Positions 1 to 13,496 of a stretch of 64,000 nt of DNA are shown here, in pieces. Position numbers and translations under genes: made by a program. The DNA lies in the NCBI RefSeq assembly GCF_900496995.4, contig NC_044027.1, positions 16,392,743 to 16,456,742 on the forward strand. The letters are read 5' to 3'. How positions within the stretch are numbered: position 1 is the stretch's first letter; each line of letters opens with the position of its first letter. This DNA is from Aquila chrysaetos chrysaetos. Taxonomy: Eukaryota > Chordata > Aves > Accipitriformes > Accipitridae. The notes below the pieces were generated by a model that saw nothing but the letters and a program-made list of their open reading frames with translations, did not search any database and was not told where the DNA came from.

Positions 1-829
1 ACGGGCTCTCAATGGGACGAGGTGTCTCGGATAACAATATTAAGCTCATGGACTGGAAACCGGAATATACATAAAATTGTAAAAAACAATTAAAAAAAAA
101 AAAAACAAGGGGAGCTTCTGGAGTGACTGATTGAATACACTGAAGTCACAAGCCTCAGCCCCAGAGGGAGAGGAATGGCTTTTAGCAGCGCTCGAGTCAG
201 AGTGGGCACAAACATTAACCAGAGCTCCTGGATTTCATACAAGACATGAACTACTGAAACAAGGCGAGGACCGGAGGCAAACACCTCCGAGGTGGCAGAT
301 GTTAAGAGGACGTGGGAGGAGCGAGAGACAGAGCACAGGGTCAAATGATTAAATCCAATTAGTCAGAGATACGGAAGAAATGTTCGATGATATACTGAAG
401 CATATACTGAAGATGTATCGGATAAAACCGCATCTGGTGCTTTCTCTGCTTGCAGGAGGAGTCCGTGCGAGGGCAGCAGCATCGTGTGTGTGTCCCCCCG
501 GGGCTGCTGTCACCCCACCAAGCAGCACGGCACAGGCCAAGCCCAGCGCTGCGGGAGCTCGTCCTATTTTATCCTAGGAAAGTTTTGCTGACCCCAAACT
601 CCCCCTGAGGACCACCAGGCTCATTTCCTCCATTACACATGCTCCTTCAGAGAAAAATGGAAAAGAAAAAAAAAAAAAAAACAACAAAAGTCCAGAAGCG
701 TGGATAAAACCCCCATCAGGCAGCCGATGAGTCCAAGACGATAACGCAGGGCTGCAGGAGTGGACAAGGATTAAGTAACACCCCCCAGTTTGGAGGAGGG
801 AAAAGAAATCGCAGGAATGCCCAGATGCT

Positions 830-1050
830 CGCGTCCTCCGAGGCAAACTCCCGACAGCAGCGACGACCCGAGCCCTCCCCGGCGGCGCGGCAGGAGAGGT
901 TCGTTAAAGCCCACGCAACGAGCCAGCAAGACCCCACATCGCGTGGCCGGCGGCCCCGCCGGGAGCGCTTGGCTCAGCCGAGGGCGGCCGCTCGGCGTCC
1001 GTCCGTCCGTCCATCCGTCTGTCCCGCCATCGGAGGGTCACCCAGCGGCA
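830..1050. other. CpG-rich patch with a TCCG-type tetranucleotide run
   Basis: A short GC- and CpG-rich block inside the VAV2 intron, ending in about seven copies of a degenerate CGTC/TCCG tetranucleotide (about 999-1025). Such intronic CpG patches can be alternative promoters or enhancers, but nothing else here (no exon, no clear initiator) supports transcription. Confidence 0.4.
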
Positions 1051-2047
1051 CGCAGGGGCTTTAAATGAGCGGAAGGAAGCTGCAACTTCCCAAAGAAAAC
1101 GGCAGAGCCGCCGCCGATGACAGTACTTCCCTGCTTTGTGGAGCCCTCCGAGGGCTGCAAACGTAGGGCTCTGCTGAGAAAGCGGGAAAGGGCTTTAATT
1201 GCAATGCCTGGGAGTGCTTTATCAGAGATGCTTACAGGGTCTGAAATTCTCTGCTCGCACACACCTAAGGCCTGGACAGCCCAGAGCTTTTGCCCAACCA
1301 CCCAAAATCCAGTGGGTCCAACAGGTTCAGCTCCGGTCCGAACCCCAACCACAGGTTCGAGGTTGTGTACCCAAAAACCTTGCCGCTGAGGTTTTAGAAA
1401 ACCCTAATCAAACTCCCTGCATCACATCAGGCAGCTGATTGTACTTCAGAGATTTATGTTTTAGATGTCTAAGCGATCTGCAGAGCTGTTCCCAGGAATA
1501 ACAAGAGCTTCTTGCAAAATCAGGCGGGCGCAATCCTCTCTGAAGGCCCTGGTCTTCACCAACTCCTCCTCTAAGAGAGGGAATTTCAGGTTTCCCTCTG
1601 TGAAGGACAACACTGCTTTGAGCCATGTTACAAAATGAATGTATGAGAAGCAACACCCTTTTCTCCTTTGCTACCCCCTCCAACGGCGATGCATTTTGGG
1701 AGCTGAATGGAGAATACTGACTTCCCGACTACATGAAGGAAGGGCAAGTGGGTAGTGGGACACTACCACATCCCTAACGACCTTGGACAACCCTGATGCC
1801 CTTGTGTTACCCCAAATCAGCATCTGCTGATGTGAAAATCCCTCCTGGGATGCTCTCCTGCTCCAATGATCTGCCCAGGCAGTAGCGATGAGCCACATCC
1901 TTCGCAGCGCTGGGGCGATGCCTGGGAGAGACCCATGTTACATCCCCACGTCCCTTGGACGAGACCGAAGCGTAACAGCCCGGCAGACGGAGTGCAGATC
2001 ACATGCCTGCTCTTCCAGACACCCTCTCCGTAACCATATCCATCAAG

Positions 2048-2052
<5 letters not shown>

Positions 2053-2087
<35 letters not shown>
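2053..2087 (+). repeat. A35 homopolymer
   Basis: An uninterrupted run of 35 A, the longest homopolymer in the window. It may be the tail of an old retrocopy, but the upstream sequence is not a repeat I recognise. Confidence 0.95.
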
Positions 2088-2089
<2 letters not shown>

Positions 2090-5000
2090 ACCAAGCGCAG
2101 AGCAGCAGTTTTCTTTGCAGGTCCTAGCCTGCCCCAGAGCTGCGTGGGGCTGGCTGCCGGGATGGGGGACGATGGGGCAGGGAGCAGGGGCTGTTTGCAG
2201 CCTGAGCTATGGCTAAGGGTGGGAAGACCACCAGGTATCACTGCCATGCTTTAGAGGAGAAACCCAGCTGGATCTTTTGAGGCTTATCGGTATCACAGGC
2301 AAATCCAACAAAGGGGTTTCTTTTCGACTTTCCCACACAATCCAGGGTTAGAGCCTCCGACTCCTGCATCCCAGATCTGGGCTGTCTCTGCGGTATATTT
2401 ACCAGCAGGCTGCCAAATCCACGCTTGGCTTTAGCGAGCAACACGATCTGAGACTCCACAGAGTTTGGGAGCTGGAGAGCTTGGAAGGATTGCTCAATCT
2501 GCCCACGTTTGGCACCTTTAACGGAGAGTCCCCTTCCACGCTCATTAAATTCAGCGTTTTTCTCCTCTCGCTGGAAAACATGCAGCTGTGTCAGGGGAAT
2601 TCAGTTAAGAAAGAGGCAGGGGGGGAGGTGTCTTGGCTTTTACTATTGATGTGAAGTCCTAAACTCATGTTTGCCTCACTGGGGCTCACACTTCATCACT
2701 CATAAAACATGACCATAGATAAAAGATGGGATATGCAAAAAAGGAATTGTGATTATAGCTGATCAAGAAATGAGATACCTTCCCACGCACTGAGTTTTCA
2801 GCAAAAGAAGACTCAAAACATTTTGGCCAACCCAAAGCTTTAAGACAGAACTATGACCTGAACCATGACAATCAAATTATAACACAGAATTCAGCTGCTG
2901 TTAAAGAAAATGAGTAATTGCGTAACCGTATATAGTGTTACACTGTAATGATACGCTTACAGAGAACTTTCCAAGCAGTCATTGTTCTCCTGCTCTTCAG
3001 GCTGGTGCAGGGAATCAGACCATGATGAACTTTTGACAGGACAGCGATGAGAACAGCTACGGTATGTCTCCAAAATGAGTAAATAGCAGCCAAGTCAGGA
3101 AATCAAGCCTTGTCATGTCAAATATTTGGGCCAGACCCGAGAGAAGCAGCTCCAGGAGGTAGCCTGCAAGCCTGGGCCAGTTCAAGAAATTCACAGAACT
3201 TATTTTTGTCTCTTTAAAACCAAGCTGCCCTATATAAATGCTGAAGAGACAGGCTCTGAGAGTTTGGAGGCAGAAGTGAACCATGAGGTGGGATCTGAGG
3301 TAGGTGCCTGCAATAGCTGACTCCAATATCATTTACGCAAAACTATCGAAACAGTCTATTATTAAATAATAACCAAACTTGTATGTTGAATTCAAGACCT
3401 TTATATCAGTTTTACAGGAGTCCCATGTGAGCCCAGATTTAAATACCCATTGGTATCTCCAGACCACCCCTGAGCTGATCGGGCCACCGGCTGTCACCAT
3501 TAGAGAGGCACATCCTCATGTCAGGGCGCAGAGCAGTCTCACTGCAGACACCGTCTGCTTTTCTTTTTTAAAACATCCCAAGAAATCTTATTTCAAAAGT
3601 TCTGCCATCAGATCAACGGCATGCAATCTCCCAACATCCAAAAGACTTTTCTGGCAAGAGCTTATACGGATGCCGTTGCGTTATTCATCCATCACGGGTA
3701 TATGCAATTTTTCTACACACAATCATGGTTTTGGGTGACCTGCTTCCAATTAGAGTCACTTCACTTTCAGAAAGCCTCAGAAATCACAACTAAATGTGTT
3801 ATTTTCCTCACTGCAAGAAGTGCCAGGTTACCTGCCAGGAAGCAGAAGTGCTGAACAAACGAACCCCCGATACATTCATCCCACCGAGCTGAAGCAGCGC
3901 AGCACACAGAGGGAAAGCACCACTGAAAAGCAAAAACTCAGCCATGAAAAATATTTGTAATGCCGCATTTGTTGCAGCTTTCACCTTTTAAATTGGCAAT
4001 GGAAGAAATAACGGCCTAGAACAATTGCAAACTTCTGTCGTTTTGAAATTTGCGGAGTCTTGTGCTCCAGACAAAATCTGGAGATGATAGTTCAGCTTCC
4101 AGATCAGGCCTGAAGGACCCAAACCTGTAGCTGGCGCTGGCAGAAGAGTTATGCATCCCAGAAGATGGAGACAGCCTGCTCACGGTGACGGCTGCTGACA
4201 CGCACCCTGACACCGTTATACCTGGGCTGCCTTACATCTTCCTGCGCTGTTGCCCAAGTTGCTATCTATTCCCAAAGCCTTGCTAAAAATCAGGCTGGTG
4301 GCTGACGAGGGGTTCAGTGAAAAATGGTTCCTAAATGTCACACCGGGGACAGGGATGGCATTATTAGAAGCAGACAACACACACTCAGAAAACTCTGCTT
4401 AATGGCACCAGGTAATGATGCTGAAAGATATCCCCCAGCTTCTTCCTAAAGAAGTAATTAAAACCAGAACACTACTTTTCACATTACGGATAACTGATGC
4501 AGACCTGCATATGAAATCAAGCCGCATTTTGCAATATTGAGCTCACAATGAGCTTTTAATAGGTCTCTCGATGCTCCTCTGCCTCGTGACAGCACGCTGG
4601 GGCTCTGCACCGATGTCAGCTCCTCGCTGCAGAGATGGGGCAGTCTCAGAGCAGCCGAGTGCCTTCTTCACCCCCAAAAGCAACAGAAACGGGGTGCTGG
4701 GGGTCGCTCCTGGGCCGGCCATCCCGTGCATCGCTCCTCCACGCACGAGCTCCCAACGCGGGTTTGGTGGGAAGAGCAGGCAGTGGGAAAGAGGTAGGAA
4801 AACCAGACCTGCACCCCAAACCCTCTTACACAAGAGGGATTTCAAAGGAAAACTCACACATATGACAGGACCTACAAGCCAGACCGTGCCTGCAAGCCAG
4901 AGGGAGCAACCCACTGCAGACCAGCGCTTTCCTGGGTAATCGGGAAGAGACAAGCATCGCATCTACCGTTACGGGCAGCAGCAGGAGCTGAACCAGATGC

Positions 5001-5879
5001 TGCGAGAGTCGAGAGAAGGGACCTGGGGTGCCTCTGCCAGCCAGCGTATGGAGGCTCCTTGTCCTTGGGGACGGAGAACGGACAGGCAGCCCTGCGGCCC
5101 CGGGAGTCGCCTGGGGCTTCTTCCTCTCCTCGGTATTAAATAATAAATGTTTTGTTGCATTTCAGTGTTGGGAAGAACCAAGGATGTGAACAGACAGCGT
5201 GAGCTGGAGAACAGGAAGGGCTTTTGTTTTTACCCATGGTTTAATTGAGGCTCATCAAGTTTTCTAGCTCCAGATTTCTTCTGCAGAAAATGAAGCTGAA
5301 ACAGAGTGGCAAAAGCAGGAGTAGGGAGTACCACTGTCTGCAAGGTGACAGCCTGCCAAGAATGATTCTAACACGTGTGCAACGCACAGAAAATTGCTCT
5401 GGGTAAACAGGTTATTAAAAAAAAAAAATCTTAATGGAAGGAAAAATAAAAGGTTTTATAGCTTAACTGCTTTAGCGCTTGTGTTTCGGATCCAGGGACC
5501 AAGGCTAGACAGACACACGTGCAGACACACACCAGCCCCTGGAGCTCTCCGCTGAGCATCTGTGCCTGCAGGACGGCCAAACCAGACCCAGGGCTCTGTG
5601 CACACATTCCCTGTAAAGATTAATTTCCATAACGCCTGCGAGACGAGAGGCAGGACATCCCCGACAAGGAGCAGGAACTTTGGTAGCATTGGCACACATC
5701 AGACTGATCCCAGCCCGAGTGGCTTGGGTTATACAAAGACCTCTGTCATCGCCAAAATGAGACGAGGTCAAAAAAAAAGACACCTCCAGCTTCATGCACG
5801 CTGCAACTGCCTGCATGCTTTTGATTAAGATATTCATTAACAGTAGAGCCCACCACATATTCAGCCCATCTTTAAGAAA

Positions 5880-6110
5880 AAGAAGGGAGACCCAGGGAAC
5901 TACAGGCTGAAGAGCCTCACCTCCGTTCTGGAGCGTGCGCCTTTTGGGATCCCTTTCCCAAGGACAAGATGGTAAATCGGGAACAGTCAACGTGGATTTA
6001 GCAACAGCAAGCCTCGCTTGCCCAACCCGATTGCCTTCTATAGAGAAACAAGGAGGCAGGCAGATGAGGCTGGAGCCGTGGATGTGACACACAACCTCCC
6101 TTCCCCACCG
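5880..6110 (+). mobile_element. CR1 LINE fragment (reverse-transcriptase region)
   Basis: The stretch GGGAACTACAGGCTGAAGAG, followed by CCTCACCTC, and later a block reading GTGGATTTAGCAACAGCAAG, a CTTGCCCAACCCGATTGCC segment and CTTCTATAGAG, follows the order of the CR1 ORF2 reverse-transcriptase region (the part encoding roughly NYRPVSLTS, then HGFTKGKSCLTNL and VAFYD). It is 5'- and 3'-truncated, has several deletions and contains stops, so it is a dead relic. Sense is on the plus strand, opposite to VAV2. The match is from memory of the family, so exact ends are approximate. Confidence 0.72.
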
Positions 6111-8242
6111 AGGGACCACGCAGGCTGGCAGAGCCTCTGCTATCCCCTATGGCCTGTCTATCAGCCATGCCCAGGAGAAAAATAGCTAACAAATCACCTA
6201 TTTTAAAACGTAAAGGGGAAGTGGGGGTGGAAAGAGACGAGCCGGGATGAAACACCCTGAATGATAACTTTTTCCCCCCCCTCAGTAACAGAAAATGTCA
6301 AATAAAGTTTCAAATTATAAAAACCACAACTGGGTACTCAGAACTTCCCAGGCATCAGCAGAAGCCCCGCCATGAGTCTTCAACAGACTTCAGTAGGCTT
6401 CAGAGTAGGCCCCAAAATCCTACTTGGCATTCTCATAATGGCTCTGAATCCAGTTCTGTGTATCAGGAAAGGAAAACCCGTCCACAACCACAGACATTAA
6501 CACACATTTTTCTCACTACCTAAAGCGCTCGTACTGCCTTTTGTGATTTGCATTCAGGGTATCGGTTCCTCTCCTTTTCAACATTGCAAGGAAATTAATT
6601 AACTGAATAGTAACTGTAAGTATCACAAAGCTTGGGAGGCTGAGACAGGAAATCTGAAGGTTAACCATCATATTTAATGTATGCATGAGATAAAAATCAG
6701 AACGAACTTAGATCAGGGGAAGGATGGGGAGGCCATTGGCATTACTGTGATGTTGGTTGTTTTGGTTTTTTAAGATTAAAGCCTACACTTTATCTTTGTG
6801 ATTTTAATTAAGCATTTTTCTCCTTTCTGGAGAGAAGAGAGGGGTGTAATTCCTTACTATAGACTATCAAGCATCATTCCAAATCACTCTAGCATTGTAA
6901 TGAAAGCCGGGTGAAAAGCAGAAGAAAAGCCATCACTCCTCAGTCCTGGCATTTTAGTTAAAATAAACCCTCATTCTGGAAAGGATGCTCTGCTCTGAGC
7001 CACAGCAGATGCAGACCTGTCCTAACCAGCTCCACGTGTAGCTCCTCCGCACATTGTGCCTCGCCGTGCGGTACGCAGGCACAATGCAGCAACTATCCTC
7101 TAACAGCAATACGGGAGCACGGTATCGCTGGGAAACAGTACGTGGCAGCTATTCTATCCACCCGGCTTCAACCCTGCCTGGCAGATACTTGAATATTTCA
7201 TGAATCACTGTCCCAACAGTCTTGGACACTCAACGATGTCTATGTTATTTTCCCCTTTTCCCTGAAAGAGTGGAAGGTTTGAAACCAAACTGCTCTGATC
7301 TACCTTAAAGTGAGGTAAGATTCCAGTCAATGGATAAAACAGATTTTTGCCTTTTTTGGAAAAAACCCAACCCCAAACAAACAAACAAAACCCCTCAACA
7401 CATTCAGTGGACACAGCACCGAAGGACAAGCTGCAAAGTATCTATGCACTCAATTTAAACTCCCTGCAGCAGGAGCCAGGTCCCTGAAATGCATTAGAAC
7501 ACGTGGAACCCACAGCCCTTCTAATCCATATTTTGACCCATGCAACGAGCAGGGCTTATCAGTTCCGAGATCCTGGATATGTGGATAAAAATCAGCACGA
7601 GAGGTGCCAGCCGCTGTCCCGCTCCCCGGCTGGGGACACCCCAGGACATGTCCCCACTCGGCGTCGTACAGAAGCCGCACGAGGCTGATGCTCCGGCCCT
7701 GCCAGCATCCCCGCACACGGCGAGGCGATGCCAAGTGGTCCTGGGGCTTCCCGAGCGATCCACCCGCGGAGCTCAGGGAGAGCCTCTCCTCCGGCAGGTG
7801 AGGAGTTATTAAAAGCAGACCCACAGCCTCCCTCCCGAACGGGTGATTTCCTCGAGAATCAAGCTGGTGCCGGGGATATTGGCTCTTCCTTAACCAGATT
7901 CAGGTTAAGAACAAAATAAGAAAATCCCCTTGCCTACAGTCCAGAGCTGCCGTTCTTCTGTGGTTGTCCCCCTCTCCTGCAACACATTACACAGAGCAGA
8001 TATTTTTCCTAATTTCAGTGTCTATCTGAGCAGCAGGGCAGGGTCAGTTTGGGACTTCCAGGTGGAGACCCAGAAAAACAAATGACAATGCACGCACACT
8101 TCAGGAAAGCGGAATTTGGACTTTTTCCTGGGAGAAAGAAAGGAGGGAGAAGGCAAGTGCCATGAAAGCCATCTTTTATTTTGTTTTAGTTTTACAGCTT
8201 GTCAATTATCCCAATTCACACCACAGGAAGAAAACATGCTAC

Positions 8243-8262
8243 AAAAAAAAAAAAAAAAAAAA
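8243..8262 (+). repeat. A20 homopolymer
   Basis: A run of 20 A within the VAV2 intron, with no recognisable element attached. Confidence 0.9.
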
Positions 8263-11200
8263 TCACTTTCCATTTCAAGCTATTTTTGCAAAGTAGAATT
8301 TAATGAGAGACTCCAGCCAAAATTAACGCTGTGCTGTAAAACTTCCCAACGTGCAAAAAGATTTGTTGCCACCATGAATTAAAGACATCTTTCTGCAGCG
8401 AGTAGTGCCTAACGTTTCAAGCATCAAACTTTGGCAGTCACGGCACAGGCTCCAAACCTTTCTGGATTTGGGTGCATCGCCATCCGTGACCTTCACTTCA
8501 GGGAGAGGCTTAAGCTGAATTAAACGAAGGGGAGCTTCATTTCTGACCCAGTTTATTTTAAATCTCTCCCTGAGGAAGTGACTATTTTACTTTATCTGGA
8601 ACATTTGTCCCTCCTTCCCAAGCTCAAGAGGCAAAATTTACTGCTACAGCAATTCAGTACAGTCCCTCTTCTGCATGATGAAAACTGGCTACGGAAAATT
8701 AATCTACTGGCTACTTAATTTGTAAAGCTGCTTAAAAAGGTCAGCTCCCCAGCTCGTAAGAACCACCACCGAGAACAGATCCCAGAGATTACGGGAAATA
8801 AGGCTCTGGATATTTATATAAATTAATACTTGGGAGTATAACAAGATCAGTAGGACCCTCTAATCTAATACCTACATCACGCTCTTCGCAGCTCATAACG
8901 CTTGCTTATCTATTACAGTAACATACCAGGGGTGCACTCAAAGCTGGCACCTGAGGCTAGAGAGGGTTTTAGAAATCCTCCCAAAATCTCATGTATGTTT
9001 TGACTAAATAGTTTCCAGCTTTGGCTTAGTATTTTTTAAGGCAAGTCCTCATTCCTGAGCCAGACTAACAGGGGCTAAACATGCACTAGCAGGGATATAT
9101 TTTAGCCTACCAAAAATACGGAAGAACACTATTTTGTTGTTGTCTTGTGTTTTTTTGATTTTTTTTTTTAATGATGCTCTGTTAAATTATTTAATAGACA
9201 GTTTAGTGTGTATATGCAATCACAAACACCAACACTCCTGTGATTCTGCAGTTGTCCCCAATTTAAACTCGCTTAAGCAAGAAAACCAAACTGGAATTTC
9301 TCACCGTGAGACAACGAGAAAAGCCAGTTATTTCTGGGAGCTGACTTTTCCTCCCTCCATCCCCGCATTGACTTGGGTCTAGTCAAACGCAGGTATTTTC
9401 CTAGGACAAGCATTTCCCCTGGAAACAGAACTTAACGATGTATTTACCAGCCAGACATGAACAGTTACACCAGACAGCGTATATGAGCAAAGCTTACTCT
9501 CTTAATTGGAAAATCTAAAATAAACTCCGTATAACAGCGTAATTGCATTTGCAGAGCAGGGAGTGTTAGGGAAGGCTGCATTGCTTTTGCTGTGCTGGTC
9601 TAATTAATTTGGTACAACTTGAGCATGGAGATAAGGCCCCAGGGACGTGTTGGGCTGGACCATTAATGCTGTATTTCAGCAGAAGGGGTTAGGAGGGGAA
9701 CTGGAAGCAACATCCGATCCCTTCCTCGGCTCAGCTGTTCAACTCCATCTCCTTCCAAAGCCACCCATTCCGCTTTAGCGGGTTGAAAATTATCTGGACA
9801 TGAAAGGACAATACCCAGGGCTTCTAATGGGAGACGATCAATACATTGAAATAGGCAGTGGCCCTAAAAAAAGCTCTCTGACCCGTAAATTAAAGTTACT
9901 TTATTGACATGGTTAAGACAGTGTCAACATGCAGTTAAACACAGACTCTACATTTCCCCTTTTTTTGGCAACAACCCTGTCCTATTTTCCTAAGCACCAC
10001 CCAATTTAAGTTAATTTTTACTACTTCAGCTGCACATATAACTGAAGAAAAGCGATCTTTCTTCTGCTTTAAATTAATCCTTCTCTTAGCAACTGCCTCC
10101 AACAACACATACACAGTGTAAAACATATGGAGAATTTTTAAGCACAGAATTAAGGTGCAAGAACAAGCACACAGATTTTTGTCAGACTAACGTATACTCA
10201 GTTCTGTGCAGCCCAAAGTAGAAATTATTAAAAACATTTGTTTAGAAGCCAGCACGATACTTTTAAAAAGTCATACAGCAAACATTAAGACAGGTCTGGC
10301 TCCTGTGAAAATGGCTATGGCACATATTAGGCTGAGCTGTTAGGAATAAATTGCTCCTCTGCATAACGCAATCGAGACTATACAAAGAAAAAAAATGAAG
10401 GCTATGTAGTCTTTTACAGGGCCATAAACACCAAGGGAAATAAAACATCTTTCTCTAAGGTGTAGCTTCCAATGCAAAAAGCTCTTATTCAAAACAGTGC
10501 TTCCTCAAGCTCCACAGAGGAAAGGCTTTCCAGCTGCTGAGTGCCTCTTTGGGAGGGGAGCATAAATAACATTTCATGTAAAGTCATCATGACCCATCAC
10601 TTCTGGTTGCGTTCAAGAAGCAGACCAAGACTTTTTCTGGACCACGCTCCACCACAAACAGCGTTCCCTCGCCAGGACTTGAGGAGTGACCAACATCTGT
10701 CTGACGGACATCTGGCAAGGGGCTCACATCCCAGAGAGGATACGAAAGCCAAGGCACTGCACAGCCTCCCTTGCTGCTGGATGAGTAACACAGTCTTCCA
10801 GGGAACAAAGCCTTTCCACCTTCGGTTTTGTAACGTGACTCAAATGCACAGGTAGACCACCCCAAGTCAACCCTTGGTCACTCTCCCCAGATATTCACAC
10901 GCCCGGACCCCGAATCGCTATGTCAAACAATTTGTGTGCTGCCAGCTAAGGAGCACAGACCGAGATCCTACCTACAGCTGACCCCCTTTGCGTGCCTGGC
11001 CTTGCGCACCCAAGGACGTACGCACACTTCTGATGCATTATTCCCCAGCTAGGCAGAGGGGATCAAAGAGATTTAATTGAGGTTTTAGTCCTCCTCCACT
11101 CCCAAATACAAACCTCTTCAATCCTAAGAAACTTTCTTCACTTGCCTTGAATAAACTAAGGAACATCAAATAAAAGTGATGCAAATCCACCCACAATCTG

Positions 11201-12182
11201 AAAAGAAATCACAGCTCCAGTTTTTGGTTTCCAGCCATCTCAACTCCTCCTTGGTATCGAGCTTCTGGTCTAACTCAGACGCTCAACTTTTGAACTTTTG
11301 TCTCTCCTCCTCACCACAAAGAATGAGCTCTCAGCTGCCTCATACCCAGCCACAGAGTCTGGTCAACCACACATCCGTATCCGTAGAAAAGGACTTCATG
11401 GTTACACAACCGCCGGGATCGCATCCTCCTTCCCCATCGCCCACAGCCCACGTGATGCAGATACGGTGATGTGAGAGCTGAGAACAGTGCCGCTCGTGTT
11501 TAGCCGTGGACAACGCAAGCTCCCAGGAAAACAGCAGTGCTTTCTTTGGTTAACATCCCCAAAAACGGAGCAGGACGGACAGTCACACAGCAGCTGTAAA
11601 TTTCTGGTTTTACCTCACACCGCTTCATTCTTTAAGGAGACTATTTCCTCCATGAGAAGCTCTAAGGTCCCACTCCAGGTCAGCATGCCCCATGGGCCAA
11701 ACCAGCCCCAAATCTGCCCATAAACCCTTTGGAGGGCTGAGGAAACCAGCTCAGCTCCCTTCTAGCAGCCAGAACCTCCTCTTTAGCTGCCGCCTCCGTT
11801 AGGCCGTGAGGTTTGGGAGCGACCACGCAACCAGCTCAGCTGGCAAGCCTGAAGAAGGGGCAGCATCCAGCCAAGGGACGCTGCGGAGCAGACGCGGCAG
11901 TGGGGACGCCGCACAGCTCTGCCAGGCTTTCTGTAGCTGGAAAAGGATGCATGTCCTAAGCTTGGGGTTTTTGCTCACGTAAAAGTGTCACAACCTCCCC
12001 CCAGTCAACTTTCCACCACCAGCGAGAGTTCCTAGGGCAGACCAGATGCAAGTCAGACATATGTCCTGCCTTGTCCTTGTGTAACGCTCTATGGCAGAGG
12101 GAAGCAAAGCATCGCACCACGCTGGAGTGCGGAGGGACCCAGCACCGCCCAAGCCCATCAGCCCCCGGAGCTCAGCAGAGCC

Positions 12183-12214
12183 AGGAGGAGGAGGAAGAGG
12201 AGGAGGAGAAGGAG
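12183..12214 (+). repeat. GGA/GAA purine microsatellite
   Basis: An imperfect (AGG/AAG)n purine tract of about 32 bp, followed by a short CA run. Its six-frame translations give only Glu/Arg/Leu runs. Confidence 0.85.
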
Positions 12215-13476
12215 CACACGCCACACACACACGGCTTTGGCTGGAGGGGTAACTATAAACCAAGCAATATGGTCCTTTTGGAAGAAAACAAATACTTGAT
12301 TACAAAAATCACAGCCCAGCTGCCTCCCCCTCAACACGAGAAAGGCAGAGGGGCAGCGACCCACTCTGCCCCGTGGCTCTTTCAGTTATGAGATTTCAGT
12401 GCTCTGTACTCCCAAATTACCTGGATAACCCGTTGCCCAGGATTAGGGCCTCTGTTTGCCAAGGACCCGGTACCAAGTGGAGCTTGGACTTGGGCTTCCA
12501 TGAGTTAATAAAAGGACTGTGAATAGTAACATCTAACTGGGTTTGGGATTTTTTTGAGCACTCATATCCACTGCTAAAGGATACTGCTACAGAACCAGGG
12601 TCCGGGAGCAGCCCACAGCACACACAGTCCTGCAGCAGTAACCGACTGATGTCTCTTTTTTTAATGGTTGCCTTAAACCCACAGAATTGCATTAGCAACA
12701 CCTCATTTTTGCATGTTAGGTTTTGGGGGTTTTTTTGTAGCCACCCACAGAAAAGTTCTGCAAAAGTTTTTCCCAAAGAACAGCAGGAATAATGATGCCA
12801 AAACGCCCAGGGAGACCTCGGAGCCGCAGCAATGACACAAACCCCGGGCTGCCCATCGGCTCCAGCTCCGTCAGTCCTCATTACCCTGCGATCTCCCAGA
12901 GCGCGGCTGCGAGGATGTCTGAGAGCCAAGGAGAACAGGGTGGGAAGTTGAGAAACTGAAACATATCTCCCGTCTAAGGGACACTGAAAATGTTAAACCC
13001 CAAAGAACGAAATGAGCCAGAAAGTGTTTCACCACTCTCACCCTTGCGTGATACGGGGCTGCGGGGCGGGATGGCCGACCATCGCCAAAAGGCATTTTTT
13101 CCAATTTTTCAGTAAAACACTAAGTGGGTGGAGGGAGGAGAAGTTCTACGTTTATTCTTCAGTGCTCAAATACATGACAAAGCCTGGCTGCTAACGTGAC
13201 AAAGACAAAACCAAGCAGTTATTAAGTTACCTTGAGCACAGAGACAAGTTAAATACCCCTTTTTGTCTCCGGTTTCCTCCTGTGCTCTGTCAGAGGGAGC
13301 TCCTCCTGTTCCTGCTGCTGCGCTACCAGAATCAGACTAATAACAGCCCTGCTCGGGTGAATAACAGGTTTCTATGGAGCAATAACACTACCTGATGCCT
13401 CGTCTTTATTATACAGGATCTTCACACCATGACACTGTTATTAAGAAAGCTGTCTCAAAAAAATTCCAAATCATAG

Positions 13477-13496
13477 AAAAAAAAAAAAAAAAAAAA
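13477..13496 (+). repeat. A20 homopolymer
   Basis: A run of 20 A in the VAV2 intron. A T14 run of opposite sense lies 400 bp downstream (13,897-13,910). Confidence 0.9.

Noticed and set aside
12417..12929. A 170-codon minus-strand open frame in the VAV2 intron
   Set aside because: No recognisable domain, composition typical of intronic sequence, and no splice or promoter context.
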